DNA of 64,000 nt. It comes from Cladocopium goreaui. Taxonomy: Eukaryota; Sar; Dinophyceae; Suessiales; Symbiodiniaceae. Made by a program: the position numbers and the translations under genes. Under the pieces are notes generated by a model. That model was not told the origin of the DNA. It was given only the letters and a program-made list of their open reading frames with translations, and searched no databases. Within the stretch, counting starts at the first letter, position 1. Every line of letters begins with the position of its first letter. Of this stretch, positions 1-12,019 are shown in pieces. The stretch is taken from contig CAMXCT020006563.1 of the NCBI GenBank assembly GCA_947184155.2, forward strand, positions 308,074-372,073, read 5' to 3'.

Positions 1-16
1 ATGCACGGCTTGCTAC

Positions 17-124
17 TACCCTCTGGTAAACAAACATAACTATGGAAAATCACAATTTTTAGTGGGTAAATCAATGAACTAAATGGCCATTTTCAATAGC
101 AAACTGTTAAATTACCAGAGGGCA
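17..124. mobile_element. Family A MITE
   Basis: Family A: about 105 bp, nearly palindromic, ends CCCTCTGGTAA...TTACCAGAGGG flanked by TA, with ACATAGCTATGGAAAAT inside each arm. No coding capacity; TA target and foldback form suggest a Tc1/mariner-like source. Here the right TA is CA. Confidence 0.85.
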
Positions 125-251
125 AGTTACTGTCCATATCTTTACTTTAGGAAATCTGAACATGTTCACCCGCTTCTGAAAATAGGGTACCCGATTCTCC
201 ACTTACCCCATCAGACACACCCAAATCACATTTGTTGCTTATCCTTACCAT

Positions 252-359
252 TACCCTCTGGTAAACTAACATAGCTATGGAAAATCACCATCCTTAATAG
301 GTAAACTCACTATAAATGGTCATTTTCAAGAGCTTTTTGTATGTTTACCAGGCCAGGTA
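252..359. mobile_element. Family A MITE, right end variant
   Basis: Left end canonical; right end CCAGGCCAGG, a variant shared with copies at 14444 and 33147. Confidence 0.8.
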
Positions 360-972
360 TCCCATCATATCAATGGTTTATCCCCAACAAAAATGCTATG
401 GAACACATCCGATCCGCAGCAGCCCGAATCTTTCGATGCTTTGGACCCTCCTCTGCCACATCCGCAGCAGTCTGATGACGCACTCGCGCCTCGGACTTAC
501 GCACAAAAAATGGCAAGGCCACACACATCATGAGGAGCACAAGAACTCATAATACCCAGTCATAATGGTAGCATTATCCACTACAGCACCACATAAGGAC
601 CATGGTTGTTCATAAAACATTATGTATGTGGATGTGAACAATGTGTATAGACATGTATATACGAATATTGATGTTCGGAATAAAGAGTAATAAATGTATT
701 ATTGATTAGTGATATCATATAACAATATTGATTAGTTTATGTTTAAACAAAATGTTTGAAAACACACATACACACAGTGACTTAATATAATTAATCACAT
801 TAATATCGGTGTCTCTGAAAATTGGATACCCCTCTATCCACTTGGTAAACATTGAGACGCCACGCAGGATGCGTGGCGCGAAAAACACGCAAGGCGGCAG
901 AAACTCTTTGGGAGGTCATTGATATAACTGTTGATGTGAAAAAACTCTTCAACAAATACTGAAAAATTGCAA

Positions 973-1039
973 TTTAGGGTGGATTTACCCATTAAAAATG
1001 GTGATTTTCCATAGTTATGTAAACGTTTACCGGAGGGTA
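973..1039. mobile_element. Family A MITE, right half
   Basis: Only the right arm is recognisable (GTAAACGTTTACCGGAGGG-TA). Confidence 0.65.
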
Positions 1040-1135
1040 ATTGATCTAATCTCCAACTGTTCAACTTAAATACTTGATAAAACAATGAAAAATCAAAAAC
1101 CCACCAACAAAAACAGGGAAAACAGGACATGTCAC

Positions 1136-1272
1136 CTTTAAAAAGACCACCGACATCCATCCCCTCCCGCGTCGCGTCCTTGGCCGCCTGTGCTGCAGAG
1201 GGGGACGACAACATCAGCTCGATGATGTCGGGAGGTGCGGCCTGTGCCATCCGTAAACCACAGGACTGGGGA
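1136..1272 (-). CDS. Candidate exon (AQAAPPDIIELML)
   Basis: A GC-rich island in AT-rich DNA. The minus strand reads MAQAAPPDIIELMLSSPSAA then QAAKDATREGMDVGGLFK with high GC third positions and ends at the strong donor AAAG|GTGACA. The acceptor is one of two CCCCAG sites. Phase 2 in suits the exon at 2014-2127. Family not recognised. Confidence 0.42.
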
Positions 1273-2013
1273 CTGGGGATTGTTTTTGGCATTAGGTTGA
1301 TCACATTGTGTACATTATATAAATATAAACATCAATAGTATATATACTATATATATATTGTTATAAATATATAATAACATTATTTTTATATAGTATAATA
1401 TATATATGCACATATATATGGAATATATATATATGTGTGTATACTATATAACAATAATACATATGTTGCATGCCATTGCATGCTTCATAGTTAAAATAAT
1501 TGTTTTTTCCAGTATTGCTTTCCTGAATAAGGTTCTTACTATTATTTAAGCATCATGGTAAATCATTATTTATATTCAATATGTAAATAGAACTGAGTAA
1601 TGACAGTTGATGCCGGCTTTGTATTGCTTTAATGACCAGGTCTGATACAAACAACCGCTTCAAAGAAGCAAAATCTAGCTTAATAAGATGCCACATACTG
1701 TCATTCGTCATATTCCTATTTTTCCCCATGAACAAAATGCATCAAGAAACAACATCCCAAAGGTTTCCTCCGCATTTTTCAAACATTTCCCCACATTTCC
1801 ATCTTTATCCCTCAGGTCCTGAGTTTCCCATCGTTTTCGCTAAAAATTTCAGATAATTCATATTCATTCACAATCCATCAATTTCCAGAAAGAACATCGT
1901 GTTTTTTCCACAGATGTCCCAAGATTTCCCTATGTTTCCAGGCATTTCCCATAGATTTCCCATAGATTTCCCAAGATTTCGGCGGTTTTCCCATCGTTTT
2001 CCCATCGTTCGTC

Positions 2014-2127
2014 CTTTCCGCCTGCCGCAGCGCCTGCACCAGCGCCGTGGCGCCGCTGCGGCCGCGCAGCGCCGCAAGCGCGGCCGCCGGCGGTTCGGCC
2101 GAAAGCAGCTGACGGCAGCGATCCCAC
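2014..2127 (-). CDS. Candidate exon, Ala/Leu-rich helix
   Basis: Acceptor GTCGTCCCAG. Reads WDRCRQLLSAEPPAAALAAL then RGRSGATALVQALRQAE; nearly every third base is G or C. The donor is probably GA (AAAG|GACGAA), which joins in phase to the exon at 1136-1272. The plus strand also offers a GTAAGT donor here, but its protein is poor. Confidence 0.42.
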
Positions 2128-2414
2128 CTGGGACGACATGGTAAGTTATATAATGATCATAGGGACTATCATTATATATACCATAAGTCCAATATAGGTA
2201 CTATATGGTATTTACTGTGAATGGTAATAGCTAATGGTATATAGTATTACCATAACTGTTATGGTAATGACTACATGGTATATAACAACTATAGGGACTA
2301 TATAATATATATACCTATATACCTATATCACTATGATAAGTAATGGTAAAGTATAAGTAACTATAAGTAAACTATAAGTAAATATTGAACGCCACTAGAT
2401 CAATCTAGATCATA

Positions 2415-2541
2415 CAAAGTGGGGCCCCCGTTCGATAGCTAAGTTGGTGAACATAACTCCAATAACTATGGTTTATGGTACGCAAATAACTATAGTTACT
2501 GGGGTTTATAAACCAATTTATAACTGGAGGGCCCCACATTG
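2415..2541. mobile_element. Family C MITE
   Basis: Family C: about 125-150 bp, ends CAAAGTGGGGCCCCC...GGGGGCCCCACATTG between TA, body ACTATGGTTTATGGTAC. This copy has both TA and shares about 30 bp of flank with the copy at 31424. Confidence 0.9.
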
Positions 2542-2543
2542 TA

Positions 2544-3106
2544 GGGACTATATCATATAGGAATATTACCAATTTTTTGGTTAATGGTTTCATTGTTAGG
2601 AATATGTTGGTAATGTTATGGTAAATTATGGTAATGATCATAGGGACTTAACATAATATTACCAATCATTGGTTAATGTTTTTATTGTTAGGAATAGGTT
2701 GGTAATTTTATGGTAAATTATGGTAATGATCATAGGGACTTAACATAATATTACCAATCATTGGTTAATGTTTTATTGTTAGGAATAGGTTGGTAATTTT
2801 ATGGTAAATTATGGTAATGATCATAGGGACTTAACATAATATTACCAATCATTGGTTAATGTTTTTATTGTTAGGAATAGGTTGGTAATTTTATAGTAAA
2901 TTATGGTAATGATCATAGGGACTTAACATAATATTACCAATCATTGGTTAATGTTTTTATTGTTAGGAATAGGTTGATAATTTCATGGGAAATTATGGTA
3001 ATGATCATAGGGACTTAACATAATATTACCAATCATCGGTTAATGTTTTTATTGTTAGGAATAGGTTGATAAATTCATGCGGAAATTATGGTAATGATCA
3101 TAGGGA
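2544..3106. repeat. 92-bp AT-rich tandem satellite, about six units
   Basis: GATCATAGGGACTTA recurs at 2636, 2728, 2819, 2911, 3003 and 3096 (period 91-93). Units contain ATATTACCAATCATTGGTTAA. A single diverged unit stands at 3563-3660. Confidence 0.92.
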
Positions 3107-3711
3107 CTATATGGTGTTTACTGTTAATGGTAATAACTAATGGTATATAATATTACCATAACTGTTATGGTAATGACTACATGGTATATAACAACTAATG
3201 GTAAAGATCCCATATTAGTGGTCATATATAGTTAATCATTAATATGTTATTCCTTAATGGTCTATGGTATATAACTCCATATATGGTATAGAATATAACT
3301 AACTGTATAATAATGTTATGAATCTTAGGAATACGTTGGTAATTTGATGGTATATTGTTAGGAATATTGGTTAATGTTAGGGTAATTAATCATTGGTATA
3401 CAATATAACTCTATAATGGTAGATGGTAATAACACCTAATATAAGTGTGTTTAGTTATCATATACCATTAATGTACCACCATGATAATCATTGGGCAATA
3501 TGTACAATATGTATATATATATATAATTCCTATGGTAAGTTAGGTATACAAACCAACATTGGTTCATGATCATAGGGACTTAACATAATATTATCAATCA
3601 TTGGTTAATCATTAATGTTAGGAATACGTTGGTAATTTTATGGTATATTATGGTAATATTGTCAGGTAAGATTATTGTATTAATATGATCAAATGGGTAT
3701 TAACCAACTTA

Positions 3712-3826
3712 ATATATGGATGTGGGTCAAAATGGAAGACCTAGGGGACCACAGATGTTGGTCTAGTTTAGTATTAACCATCCATACTTTTGGGGTACCT
3801 AATTTTGACCCATACCCATATGATTC
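3712..3826. repeat. Dispersed repeat F, copy 1
   Basis: TGTGGGTCAAAATGGAAGACC ... AACCATCCATACTTTTGGGG; inverted copy at 18966-19107. Confidence 0.75.
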
Positions 3827-5590
3827 ATTATGGTATTTTTATGGTAAATATTGTTAGGTGGTATATCATGGTAGGTTAATTATGGTTATAATGTTATTTA
3901 GGTTAGTTATCCCATTGGTCCCATGGTAAGTTAATTGTCCCGCTGGTAATTTAATGGTATACAAGTGTTAGTTAACATATAATGGTTAAGATATAACCGT
4001 TATATTAATGGTATATGGTATATAACTGTATATATGGTATAGAATATAACTGTATGATAATGTTAGGAATATAACTGTATGATAATGTTAGGAATATGTA
4101 AAGAATATTATGGTAATTTGATGGTAAATATAGGTTAGGTGGTATATCATGGTATTTTATGCAATATAGTTGGATAAGTTGATAATGTTAGGACTATGTT
4201 GGTATTTGTTTGGTATATTATGGTAAAATTGTTTAGTAACATTACGGTAATATTGCTAGGTGCCAACATATATGTTGTTAGTTGATTAGTTAATTTGATA
4301 GTTGATCAGTATATAACTGTTAGGTTAGTTGATTCACATAGAACTTAACTGGTGTATGGGCGTGTTGTTAATTATGGTTATCTTGTGGTCTTTATCTTAA
4401 TATGGCACTTAGAACCTTATTGATTAACACATATGATAAGTTAATGGTTATGGATAATATTATAATACAATATGATCATATGGTATTAATCAACCTAATA
4501 TATGATTTGTTAACTGATATGATAACATTAGGAATATTATGATATATGTTTATGGTATATTATGGTAACATTGTTAGGTAACATAATGGTAATATTGTTA
4601 TGTACCAGGCATATATGATAATGTGGTATTAATCAACCTAATATAGTATATATTTGATATATTAGGGTAATAGAATGGTATATTATGGTAAATATAGTTA
4701 GGTGGTATACCATGGTATATAACTTATATAACATACATACAGTTGATATATAGTTGATCTATAATTAATTACATGGTTAATTTCTTACGTATATTATGGT
4801 AATACTGTTGGGTTGTGGTAATAGTGTTAGGTACCAAAAAAAAATTGTTAGGTATCTTATATGGTAATATTGTTCATATGGGACTTAGAACCTTATTGAT
4901 TAACACATACAGTTGATCAATTTAAGAAGTTATATGATAATCACTATCAGACATTGTCAATTAGTTAAGAAACATGTTGATTAACTGATGTTGATATTAT
5001 GTTACCAATAAGTCAACTAATCTATAGGACCTAGAAATAATTAACAATAATTAGTGAATAGGTATAGTAAGTATATTGATAACATTGACAACCTTATTTG
5101 ATTCCAAAACAGTATTATGAAGAATGCTAATTATCCATAGATATATTAACGGTATTCTGTTAGATATTAACTGAGATGTATTAACTAATTATTAGTAGTT
5201 ACCATTATAGTAAAAATACCAGCTGTGAGTAACAATATTACTATCTAGTGACTATTACTGATTCTCACTGTCAATATGAGTAACCCCATGTAATCCTATT
5301 ACAGTGAGATAGGTGGGCAATATGAATAATCCCACTGCTATTATGATGGTTACCAGTAATAATGGTTTCTAGTACTACATTATTACAATGGTTTGGTAGT
5401 AATATTGATACATGAGCTTTTTTGAACCATATCATTAGTCTAAACCATGATATTACTATCTCGGGAATATTACCATCTCAGGATTTTTCTATTGTTCCTA
5501 TGTTTTAGTAAATACCTAGCATTTTATGGCAATCATTTGTTGCTGTTATTGTGAACACATGATGTGGGAATACAGATATTTAAGGGGATA

Positions 5591-5729
5591 TACCCAACCT
5601 GGTTATGACTAACAGTTTGCCATGGTATAGAGCCATGGCCCTAATCGAAATAGATGATTTTCCCAGCGAACGAAACCTCCATTTATTTTGGGGATTTTCC
5701 AGTTCGCTATGTTAAATAACCAGAGGGTA
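5591..5729. mobile_element. Family A MITE
   Basis: Left end CCCAACCTGG diverged, right end CCAGAGGG-TA intact; belongs with the GGTTATGACTAAC subgroup. Confidence 0.75.
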
Positions 5730-6195
5730 ATTGTTTATGAATGGGATAATTATATCTCTCTATATATATATACATATGTATAGATAACAACTATCTTTAT
5801 TAATGGGATGAGATGGGAACAATGGTGTTATAACAGTCTGATGGTGGCATCAGGGCATCAAAATATGTATAGAGTATATCAACCAATAACATCATGAATC
5901 AGCAACCGTTACTGCGGTATCGGTCAATGACAATGGGGGTGAGAATGATGATAGTCAGATAGTCGCAATAATTCAAACAATGCAACAATCATCATGATCA
6001 TAATATATCATAAAAATTGGCTAGAAATGATTCAGGGCTGTCACGGCTGTCACGGCTGTCACCCAATTCAGAACACGGCTGTGAACCGACCATCCCTTCT
6101 CCCCAATGGCTGTGCGGGTTGGAGGGACGGTCGATTGAAAGGCGTTTTACAAAGCAAGCCGCGAAAACTGGAGGTTTCTGTGGGATTACTAAAGT

Positions 6196-6283
6196 CTGGT
6201 TGGTGGTGACTGCAACCATGGAATTTTGAATGACTTTCCCATCATATTGGGAATTTCATCATCCCAACTGACGAAGTGGGAAA
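6196..6283. mobile_element. Family B MITE, inverted fragment
   Basis: Family B: about 100-120 bp with ends CTGGTTGGTGG...CCACCAACCAG and an inner CAGTTGGGATGATGAAATTC block. Here reverse orientation relative to 16159, right part missing. Confidence 0.7.
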
Positions 6284-6733
6284 TGCCGAAATCCATATAT
6301 AAAAGGGAATTTCCATATATTGGGAATTTCCATATATTAGGGCAACAAAACCATGCCGAAATTCCAAGGTTTCCGGGAAGAGAAGCCACGGTTTCCATGT
6401 TTCCGGGATCGAGGTCATGAAGCCGCAAGTGGCGATGGCCAACCCACACAGAAAACTCATGGCCATAAACATCAAAAATTGAAGCCATGATTCTTGTCAA
6501 CTAGATCATAGTTCTTAATGGTGACTATGCATGTTTCAATAATATATAATAATATATATTAATTAATGTATTTAAAGATGAATAACTGTTCTTGTGATTA
6601 TATAATATAGGACCATCCATGATTGCGGATGACTATAGATTATTGTAGATAAATATCTGATTCTAGATTGTACATGATTGGATATGATTAGATATGAGTT
6701 ACCACTCATCATATCTCTTGTCATCCCAGTATT

Positions 6734-6842
6734 TACCCTCTGGTAAACATACAAAAAACTATGGAAATCACCATGCTATTAATGGGAAAATCCACTAGAA
6801 ATGGTCATTTTCAATAGCTTTTTGTATGTTTACCAGAGGGTA
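6734..6842. mobile_element. Family A MITE
   Basis: Both ends intact with TA on each side. The right TA is the first two bases of a 10-bp tandem array. Confidence 0.9.
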
Positions 6843-6910
6843 AATCCCATTAAATCCCATTAAATCCCATTAAATCCCATTAAATCCCATTAAATCCCAT
6901 TAAATCCCAT
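6841..6910. repeat. 10-bp tandem repeat, seven units
   Basis: TAAATCCCAT repeated exactly seven times, starting at the right TA of the family A MITE. Confidence 0.97.
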
Positions 6911-6936
6911 TAAACCACCATTTTCCTATGGTTTTC

Positions 6937-7021
6937 CTAGGTCTGATGATAGTTCTTCTCCCTGGGGCGTTTTGCCGTCCGAGATGCTGCGCGTTGCCAA
7001 TGGCATGATGGATCGGTGCCG
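6937..7021 (-). CDS. Candidate exon, GC-rich island at 7 kb
   Basis: Bounded by the minus acceptor CTGTGCGATGCCAG and a GA donor (CTAG|GAAAAC). All three minus frames are open, and the plus strand also has plausible splice sites, so strand and frame are uncertain. The frame APIHHAIGNAQHLGRQNAPG is in phase with the exon at 2014-2127. Confidence 0.27.
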
Positions 7022-7091
7022 CTGGCATCGCACAGAAAGCGCCAGGTTTTTCGCGGTTAAAAAACACCCGGGTGATGCCTCAAGTTGAGAT

Positions 7092-8035
7092 CCATGGTTC
7101 ATGTGTCACAATCCATGGTTAATGTCTCATAATCCATGGTTAATGTCTCATAATCCATGGTTAATGTCTCATAATCCATGGTTAATGTCTCATAATCCAT
7201 GGTTAATGTCTCATAATCCATGGTTCATGTCTCATAATCCATGGTTAATGTCTCATAATCCATGGTTAATGTCTCATAATCCATGGTTAATGTCTCATAA
7301 TCCATGGTTCATGTCTCATAATCCATGGTTAATGTCTCATAATCCATGGTTAATGTCTCATAATCCATGGTTAATGTCTCATAATCCATGGTTCATGTCT
7401 CATAATCCATGGTTAATGTCTCATAATCCATGGTTAATGTCTCATAATCCATGGTTCATGTGTCACAATCCATGGTTAATGTCTCATAATCCATGGTTCA
7501 TGTCTCACAATCCATGGTTAATGTCTCATAATCCATGGTTAATGTCTCATGGTTAATGTGTCATAATCCATGGTTAATGTCTCATAATCCATGGTTAATG
7601 TCTCATAATCCATGGTTAATGTGTCATAATCCATGGTTAATGTCTCATAATCCATGGTTAATGTCTCATAATCCATGGTTAATGTCTCATAATCCATGGT
7701 TCATGTCATAATCCAATGTCTCATAATCCATGGTTAATGTCTCATAATCCATGGTTAATGTCTCATAATCCATGGTTAATGTCTCATAATCCATGGTTAA
7801 TGTCTCATAATCCATGGTTAATGTCTCATAATCCATGGTTAATGTGTCATAATCCATGGTTCATGTCTCATAATCCATGGTTAATGTCTCATAATCCATG
7901 GTTCATGTCTCACAATCCATGGTTAATGTCTCATAGTCTCATAATCCATGGTTAATGTCTCATAATCCATGGTTAATGTCTCATAATCCATGGTTAATGT
8001 CTCATAATCCATGGTTAATATGTCATAATCCATGG
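7092..8035. repeat. 21-bp minisatellite, about 44 units
   Basis: Unit ATGTCTCATAATCCATGGTTA with sparse variants (TTC for TTA, GTGTCAC for GTCTCAT). As 21 is a multiple of three, the plus strand stays open (MSHNPWL repeated), but this is a by-product of the period, with no other sign of coding. Confidence 0.97.
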
Positions 8036-8381
8036 TTATGATTAGTAAGTGCGACATAATCCATGGGCTTGTTTGATGGAAATCTCGTCCGGTATGGGTT
8101 TGGTGATGAGGTGGTGCCCGAGTTTATCAACACTAAGTAATAGGCGTGGGGTACCACCTTGTGATCATAGGTGTACTTGATTGTATCTTATGACTCGCCA
8201 ATCCACCAGCAAAGAGTCGTGTTTTTGGTGACATATAGTGTCAAATCATATTCATACAGCTCCTGATTATCCAAGTATCATATTGTTTCCTGATGATCAC
8301 ACATGTTTTTTGTGGTCGCAGCTACAGAAATATGGGATCATCTGGTCATTTTTTTTCCCAGACCATCTTGGTGAGATCTAC

Positions 8382-8424
8382 CAGCGGGAAAGACTCTGAA
8401 ATGACAAACGGCGACTGCGAAGAT
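8382..8424 (-). CDS. Candidate short exon or terminal exon
   Basis: Acceptor ACCTTTTTTCAG is very strong and GCTG|GTAGAT could be the donor (IFAVAVCHFRVFPA). Another frame runs on to a TGA (SSQSPFVISESFPLVDLTKM..) and could be a terminal exon. Plus-strand readings are also open. Confidence 0.25.
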
Positions 8425-8429
8425 CTGAA

Positions 8430-9700
8430 AAAAGGTACCACAGTCAGTCAGATCAATCCGGAAGCTCCAAAATTGTCCAAAACCTCAAAAAATCGAAGAC
8501 TTTTCCTCTAGTTATGCAATCTTGGAACCTGCATGTGTTGTGGCCTTGCTGGCCTTGCTCGCTCCCCAAACAGCATACAACAGCTCACACCGCAAAGACA
8601 CCTGGTACTTTAACACAGTTAACACGGAAGAAAGCCTATGTCACAACACCTGTTACATTGATATGGTTATACGTGTGAGTATATCCACTAGATAGTGGGC
8701 AATCGCATTGAATCATGTGGATATCATTAAATCTACTGTATTGGACGAGTCGTCATTGACTGCAGCTTGTTCACAGGAGCCAAAACAAGCAGCGTAGCCA
8801 GGAAGCTAGAGGTTCAGCACAGGACAGGCAAAAATAACCAACTTCAGCAATCCAAGCATTTCAAATGCCTTTGGCAGAACGTGATCCACAGGCCCTCAAT
8901 ATCCGTCAACCTTTGGTTACGTGTCATATGTGTTGGAGGGATATCACAGATGAACCAGCTAAGATCAACTACTTGCAGTGTTCGATCAGTCTCCATGTTT
9001 TTTTTGTGTGTCATGCAGCCCTTTGAACAGAACATGTGGAACCTTCAAAATATGCGGAGATGGACCTTCATTCATTTACACCATTTTTTTGCCCACTGAT
9101 TTCATGGTGATTTCCATAGCTTTTTCTGAAAGTTGGGTACCTGTAGATCTTATAACAGCTTAAACCGATTTTTTTTACTGTAACACAAGCCACAGGTTTA
9201 CAACCACCATTTTCGCACAAACTCTCGTTACACAGTACTACTTAGATACCTAGGCAAGATCCAGTATGGGAAGCCCACCCTCAACCACATGTCAATGGGC
9301 CCAAATGATGAACTTTCCAGAATGGATATGGATGGTTTCATACAATAACCATAATATGATTATATATGTATAATTTGATATGTATGTTACCCCATATATA
9401 TATAGAATGATTTATTATCATGTCATACAAGAATTGGCAACATGCGAACCCTCATCATGACGATTCAACTAACGCTGCCAAAGGGTGACCAAAAAAAAGT
9501 GATGGTCGTTGAAACAGTTAAGCTTTGCCCCTTAAGAAACACAACTGTTGGGGGAGGTCACCTGGTATAGCCCTTGATATTCAATGATTCCATATTATTC
9601 CATTGTATACCCATGAAAAAAAAATATTCCTTTGTGGCTGGTGAAAAATCCTTTCTAGGCTTGGTGAAATCCCCTTAAGATATTATATGAATATCACATA
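8430..9700. other. Non-coding, nothing supported
   Basis: Moderately AT-rich. A plus ORF at 8767-9099 was considered as an exon but has no donor or family. No MITE recognised except scraps. Confidence 0.5.
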
Positions 9701-9701
9701 A

Positions 9702-9800
9702 CTGGTTGGTGGTATACCTACCCCTCTGAAAAATATGAGTTCGTCAGTTGGGATGATGAAATTCCCAATATATGGAAAAATTGGCCAAAGCACCAACCAG
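9702..9800. mobile_element. Family B MITE
   Basis: Both ends present, flanked by CATAA on each side. Confidence 0.85.
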
Positions 9801-10112
9801 CATAATATTATCAACCCCTATTGAATCCTCATGATACTATGGTTGCGAAATCCTGCACCACCTTGGATGGTAAAAACCTCATAAATCATAAAACAATCTC
9901 TATGGATCCATGGCCACTGTCTGAGAAGGTACGGCTAACCCCCTAGTCATCATACCCCAGTCGTACTTCCTTTCAGAAGGCACGGCTGGATCCATAGGGT
10001 TCATAAATCTCTTCATTTTTGGGTATCGGGCTATAATCCCACTATAATCCCATGATAATCCCACGTTTGGATCCTGGAATTCCCATGGATTTTGGGGCAA
10101 ACATTTCGCAAC

Positions 10113-10157
10113 CATCCACTCTTTCCCAAAGGATGATGCCCCTTGGGCTTCCTTGGG
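10113..10157 (-). CDS. Candidate exon (PKEAQGASSFGKEWM)
   Basis: Acceptor CGTCACGCCCCAG, donor GGATG|GTTGCG, 15 codons, phase 0 at both ends. Isolated GC-rich patch. No family. Confidence 0.25.
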
Positions 10158-10203
10158 CTGGGGCGTGACGCAAGGCAACGGTGGCCTGGAGGGGAGCTTT
10201 CAT

Positions 10204-10297
10204 TTGGAGGTTTCCAAAGTCATGGGGCTACCCCAATAGCACGCTGGATGGTTTCATGGAAGATCACTTCTGAACATGGATGATGACTGGGGGTAGC
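10204..10297. mobile_element. Family D MITE
   Basis: Family D: ends GGAGGTTTCC...GGAAACCTCC with GGGGTACCCC, CTGGATGGTTTAT and GGATGATGACTGGGGGTA inside. This copy starts TGGAGGTTTCC and lacks a clear right end. Confidence 0.6.
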
Positions 10298-11233
10298 CGC
10301 TGGCCCGTTTTTTGAGGAAAGCGCCATGGGCGTGGCTGGCTGAAGGTGTCTCATTTTCTGAAGTGATAAGAAGATATAAGAAGCCATTGGTTTTTGGGAT
10401 ACCCATGGATACCCTATTTTCAGACAAACCAGAAAATGGCACCTCAAGAAGCAGCAAAATCATGCGATTTACGGATGTGAAGAACCCCCAACTTATGGCA
10501 AGAAATAGCTGTTAATCCATCTTTGTGTAGGTACTCAACTGTCAACAAAGGGGATTCCACCATTAACAATCGGGGTTTTTCAGCACCAAACATTGGGGCA
10601 GTGACACAGGTCACCCGTACCCCTCATGCCCAATGGTTGGTTGAGGCTTCCTGTATTGGATCATACTGACCCATGAAAGCTATAACAAACAACAACTTCA
10701 ACACCCAGGGTGGAAGTGTGGTGAATGGTTGGTGCTTTTTCGGGGTACGAGTTGAGCATAACAATATCCTATTGCAAGTCGGCAATGGAAAAGCACAGAT
10801 TGAAATTGAAATCAATGATTTACCTTTTGTAACTGCATGGCAATTCAACAGAACTAGTGGTTTACCGTTTGTAGGTGGCTGAATTCCAAGAATATCAGCC
10901 TGAAAAAAGGTTCCCCCAATCCAAACTTGTGGCGAGGTTGTGGTGTGTCCGCGATATAATCATGATAAATTCTGGCATATCCATTTTTAGACAACCCCAT
11001 TTTATAACAGTTAGCAGTTGTTTTTTTCCCAATGATTGTTGCGAAACTCTCACCTTGTTGGGAACAAACTGTTGGTGAACAGACAGCACCAATTAATATT
11101 CCCAGTACATCACCATTCTATCACTATCATCAAGCTTCCCAACACCCCAGATCGTGGGAAAATGTATTTTTTTTGAAAAAGGAGGACATGTCCATGTCAA
11201 TGTGGCAATCATTTGCCGTGACACAACCCTGAC

Positions 11234-11242
11234 TATCTATCA

Positions 11243-11276
<34 letters not shown>

Positions 11277-11342
11277 GTATCTATATCTATCCATCCATCC
11301 ATCCATCTATCTATCTCTATCTATCTATCTATCTATCTATCT
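11234..11342. repeat. CTAT tetranucleotide microsatellite
   Basis: Runs of CTAT/CCAT with few breaks. Confidence 0.97.
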
Positions 11343-11439
11343 AATATCATATATACATATCATATATACATGTATATATATGTTTATATATATATATGTT
11401 TATATCCCTATATACCAATAAAACGATCGTGGAGTTCAC

Positions 11440-11526
11440 GTCCTCATCATTTGTTCGGCGGGGCCTCCGCCCATCGCGCCGCTCGCGCCATGATTCAGAT
11501 CGCGTGTTCCGAGTCATCGCAGCCCA
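11440..11526 (-). CDS. Candidate exon, Arg-rich
   Basis: GC-rich island read on minus as WAAMTRNTRSESWRERRDGR then RPRRTNDED, acceptor TCGCACCAG, donor GAC|GTGAAC. The plus strand reads equally well (VRRGLRPSRRSRHDSD), so the strand is not settled. Confidence 0.22.
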
Positions 11527-11582
11527 CTGGTGCGATATCAAATATCATGGTTTCCCAAACAAAAAACATGATTACATATATA

Positions 11583-11713
11583 CAATGTGGGGCCCCCAAG
11601 ATAGCTAACTGTTTAACTTGGTTTATAACTCCAATAACTATGGTTTATGGTACTTATAACTATAGTTACTGGGGCTTATAAACCAACAAACATCACTGGG
11701 GGGCCTCAAATTG
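11583..11713. mobile_element. Family C MITE
   Basis: CAATGTGGGGCCCCC ... GGGGGCCTCAAATTG between TA. Confidence 0.9.
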
Positions 11714-11915
11714 TATATATATATATATATACATATGATATAATTGTATAGTTATATTATATATATATGATATAAATATCGGATGGTAAATTGATGTAAA
11801 TTGGAATCATTTGGAATCATATCTCCAAATCTGAAGAAACTTTCCCAGACTTGCTGGTGGTGCCCAGTCGTCTTTTCCGGGAGGAAACTTATTGCGGGAC
11901 CTGGAAAAAGATGTG

Positions 11916-12018
11916 GGGGTTTCCATAAAGGGGGTTACCCCAATAGCACGCTGGATGGTTTATTTCAGGGAAAATCCATCTATAAATGGATGATGACTGG
12001 GGGTACCCCTAGTTTTGG
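11916..12018. mobile_element. Family D MITE
   Basis: Body with ACCCCAATAGCACGCTGGATGG and ATGATGACTGGGGGTACCCC. Confidence 0.65.
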
Positions 12019-12019
12019 T

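Larger units (their letters stand above)
2141..5590. repeat. Large AT-rich block of degenerate TATGGTAA repeats
   Basis: About 3.4 kb made of variants of TATGGTAAT, GTTAGGAATA and ATTGGTTAAT, including the 92-bp satellite. No coding signal on either strand; likely decayed satellite DNA. Confidence 0.8.

Noticed and set aside
7101..7955. Coding region MSHNPWL repeated
   Set aside because: Open only because the repeat period is 21 bp; no start context, codon bias or flanking gene structure.
7092..8035. CRISPR array
   Set aside because: Units abut directly with no spacers, and the DNA is eukaryotic.
2031..8434. Plus-strand three-exon gene joining 2031-2140, 6941-7045 and 8322-8434
   Set aside because: The pieces join in phase and have good splice sites, but the minus reading at 2.1 kb has far better codon bias and all secure genes are on minus.
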